Shown here: piece after piece, positions 5,054 through 5,773 of the stretch | Layout of the letters: every line of letters begins with the position of its first letter | Numbering within the stretch: the first letter of the stretch is position 1 | NCBI GenBank assembly: GCA_028691715.1 | Contig: JAQUYR010000078.1 | Coordinates: 1 to 5,773 of the forward strand | Reading direction: 5' to 3' | Length of the DNA: 5,773 nucleotides | From: Bacilli bacterium | GTDB taxonomy: Bacteria > Bacillota_I > Bacilli_A > ML615J-28 > CAG-698 | Notes under the pieces: generated by a model | What the model saw: only the letters and a program-made list of their open reading frames with translations | Told to the model about the DNA's origin: nothing | Database searches by the model: none | Position numbers and translations under genes: made by a program

Positions 5054-5773
5054 AATAAAAGATTTTAACCCAACTGATAAGGCAACATTAATTCTTCGCT
5101 TTACCGATATTCAAATTCGAAAGACCAGTACTAACGCTGATTATGCCAGTTTATTGGGATATGATGGTAAGGATTTGATTGAATCAAAGATTTGGTCGCT
5201 TTCGGAAGACAAAAGACAGTTGTTAAAGAGTGGAGAAATATATGTAGCAACTGGAGTAATGAAGGATTATCAGGGGAAGATGCAATTTAATATCAGTGAT
5301 TTTCGCCTTGCTAATGAAGATGATGAGATAAATAGAGATGAATTCTATGAATACGCTAAATTGGATGTAGCAACATTACAAAGTGAAATAAAAAAATATA
5401 TCGAACAGATCAATAATAAAGTAATCAAAGAGATAACCATTGATTTACTTAAGCAGTATTATAAGGAATTCTTCCTATTTCCAGCAGCAATGACAATGCA
5501 CCATAATTATTATTCAGGTTTAGCCTATCATATCTATTCGATGTTAAGATTAAGCGATAGATATTTAGAACTATATCCGTTCCTAAATGCTGATTTGGTT
5601 CATGCTAGTATTATTCTTCACGATTTAGGGAAAATTGTTGAGTTAAGTGGTCCTAAAGGAACAGAATATACTAAAGAAGGAAATCTTTTAGGTCATATCA
5701 CAATAGGCGCTAATTTAGTTTATACAGCAGCTTTAAAATTGGGATATGAAAAGACTGATGAAGCCTTATCTTT
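5046..5773 (+). CDS. yhaM: YhaM-type 3'-5' exoribonuclease (3' end outside window)
   Basis: The 242 visible residues cover most of a protein that is usually about 310 long. Residues 10-95 form an OB-like nucleic-acid-binding domain, including an IYVATGVMKDYQGKMQFNI segment. A metal-dependent HD domain follows: MHHNYYSGLAYH (151-162), the HD pair His192-Asp193 in IILHDLGKI, then SGPKGTEYT and EGNLLGHITI with His217. These match Bacillus YhaM closely. YhaM is a cytoplasmic Mn-dependent 3'-5' exonuclease acting on RNA and single-stranded DNA. The frame is open to the window edge, so the last conserved histidines are not seen. It is the second gene of an operon with the CCA-enzyme relative, overlapping it by 8 nt, which suggests linked RNA 3'-end functions. 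The ATG at 5046 is supported by AAAGGA 8 nt upstream. Confidence 0.93.
   Translation, partial: MNRIKDFNPTDKATLILRFTDIQIRKTSTNADYASLLGYDGKDLIESKIWSLSEDKRQLLKSGEIYVATGVMKDYQGKMQFNISDFRLANEDDEINRDEFYEYAKLDVATLQSEIKKYIEQINNKVIKEITIDLLKQYYKEFFLFPAAMTMHHNYYSGLAYHIYSMLRLSDRYLELYPFLNADLVHASIILHDLGKIVELSGPKGTEYTKEGNLLGHITIGANLVYTAALKLGYEKTDEALS

Overview
The window is low-GC DNA with Gram-positive style signals: strong AGGTG/AGGAG ribosome binding sites, near-consensus sigma-A type promoters with 17-bp spacers, and compact rho-independent terminators. The gene set (a DegV/FakB protein, a FabT-like MarR regulator, a YigZ/YvyE protein, and YhaM behind a CCA-enzyme relative) points to a low-GC Bacillota lineage, plausibly on the Erysipelotrichia/Mollicutes side of Bacilli. 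The exact taxon cannot be fixed from the sequence. The three tryptophan codons seen are all TGG and no long ORF contains an in-frame TGA, so the standard bacterial code fits.

Layout. (a) 1-140, plus strand: C-terminal tail of a Gly/Thr/Ser-rich protein with a five-residue xxGG repeat, ending in a hairpin shared with the convergent gene. (b) 163-1059, minus: an orphan YtrB-type ABC ATPase in which nearly every catalytic motif is degraded, with its own strong promoter. (c) 1192-2501, minus: a two-gene operon, a DegV/FakB fatty-acid-binding protein followed by a FabT-like MarR repressor. A FabT-box-like inverted repeat lies over the predicted transcription start, suggesting autoregulation tied to fatty acid status. 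(d) 2711-3331, minus: a YigZ/IMPACT family protein with a near-consensus promoter and a very short leader. (e) 3476-5773, plus: divergent from (d), a CCA-adding-enzyme homologue with a substituted nucleotidyltransferase metal site and an added C-terminal coiled coil, overlapping by 8 nt the gene for a YhaM-type 3'-5' exoribonuclease that runs off the window.

The most unusual content is the pair of apparent pseudoenzymes. The first is the ABC ATPase. The second is the CCA-enzyme relative, whose DxD motif reads S-I-E although its downstream body and tail domains are well preserved. Its tight coupling to an exoribonuclease gene suggests an RNA-binding or tRNA-quality-control role rather than CCA synthesis; this is inference. 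No mobile element, CRISPR array, tRNA or rRNA was seen, and no gene-free stretch exceeds about 210 bases.
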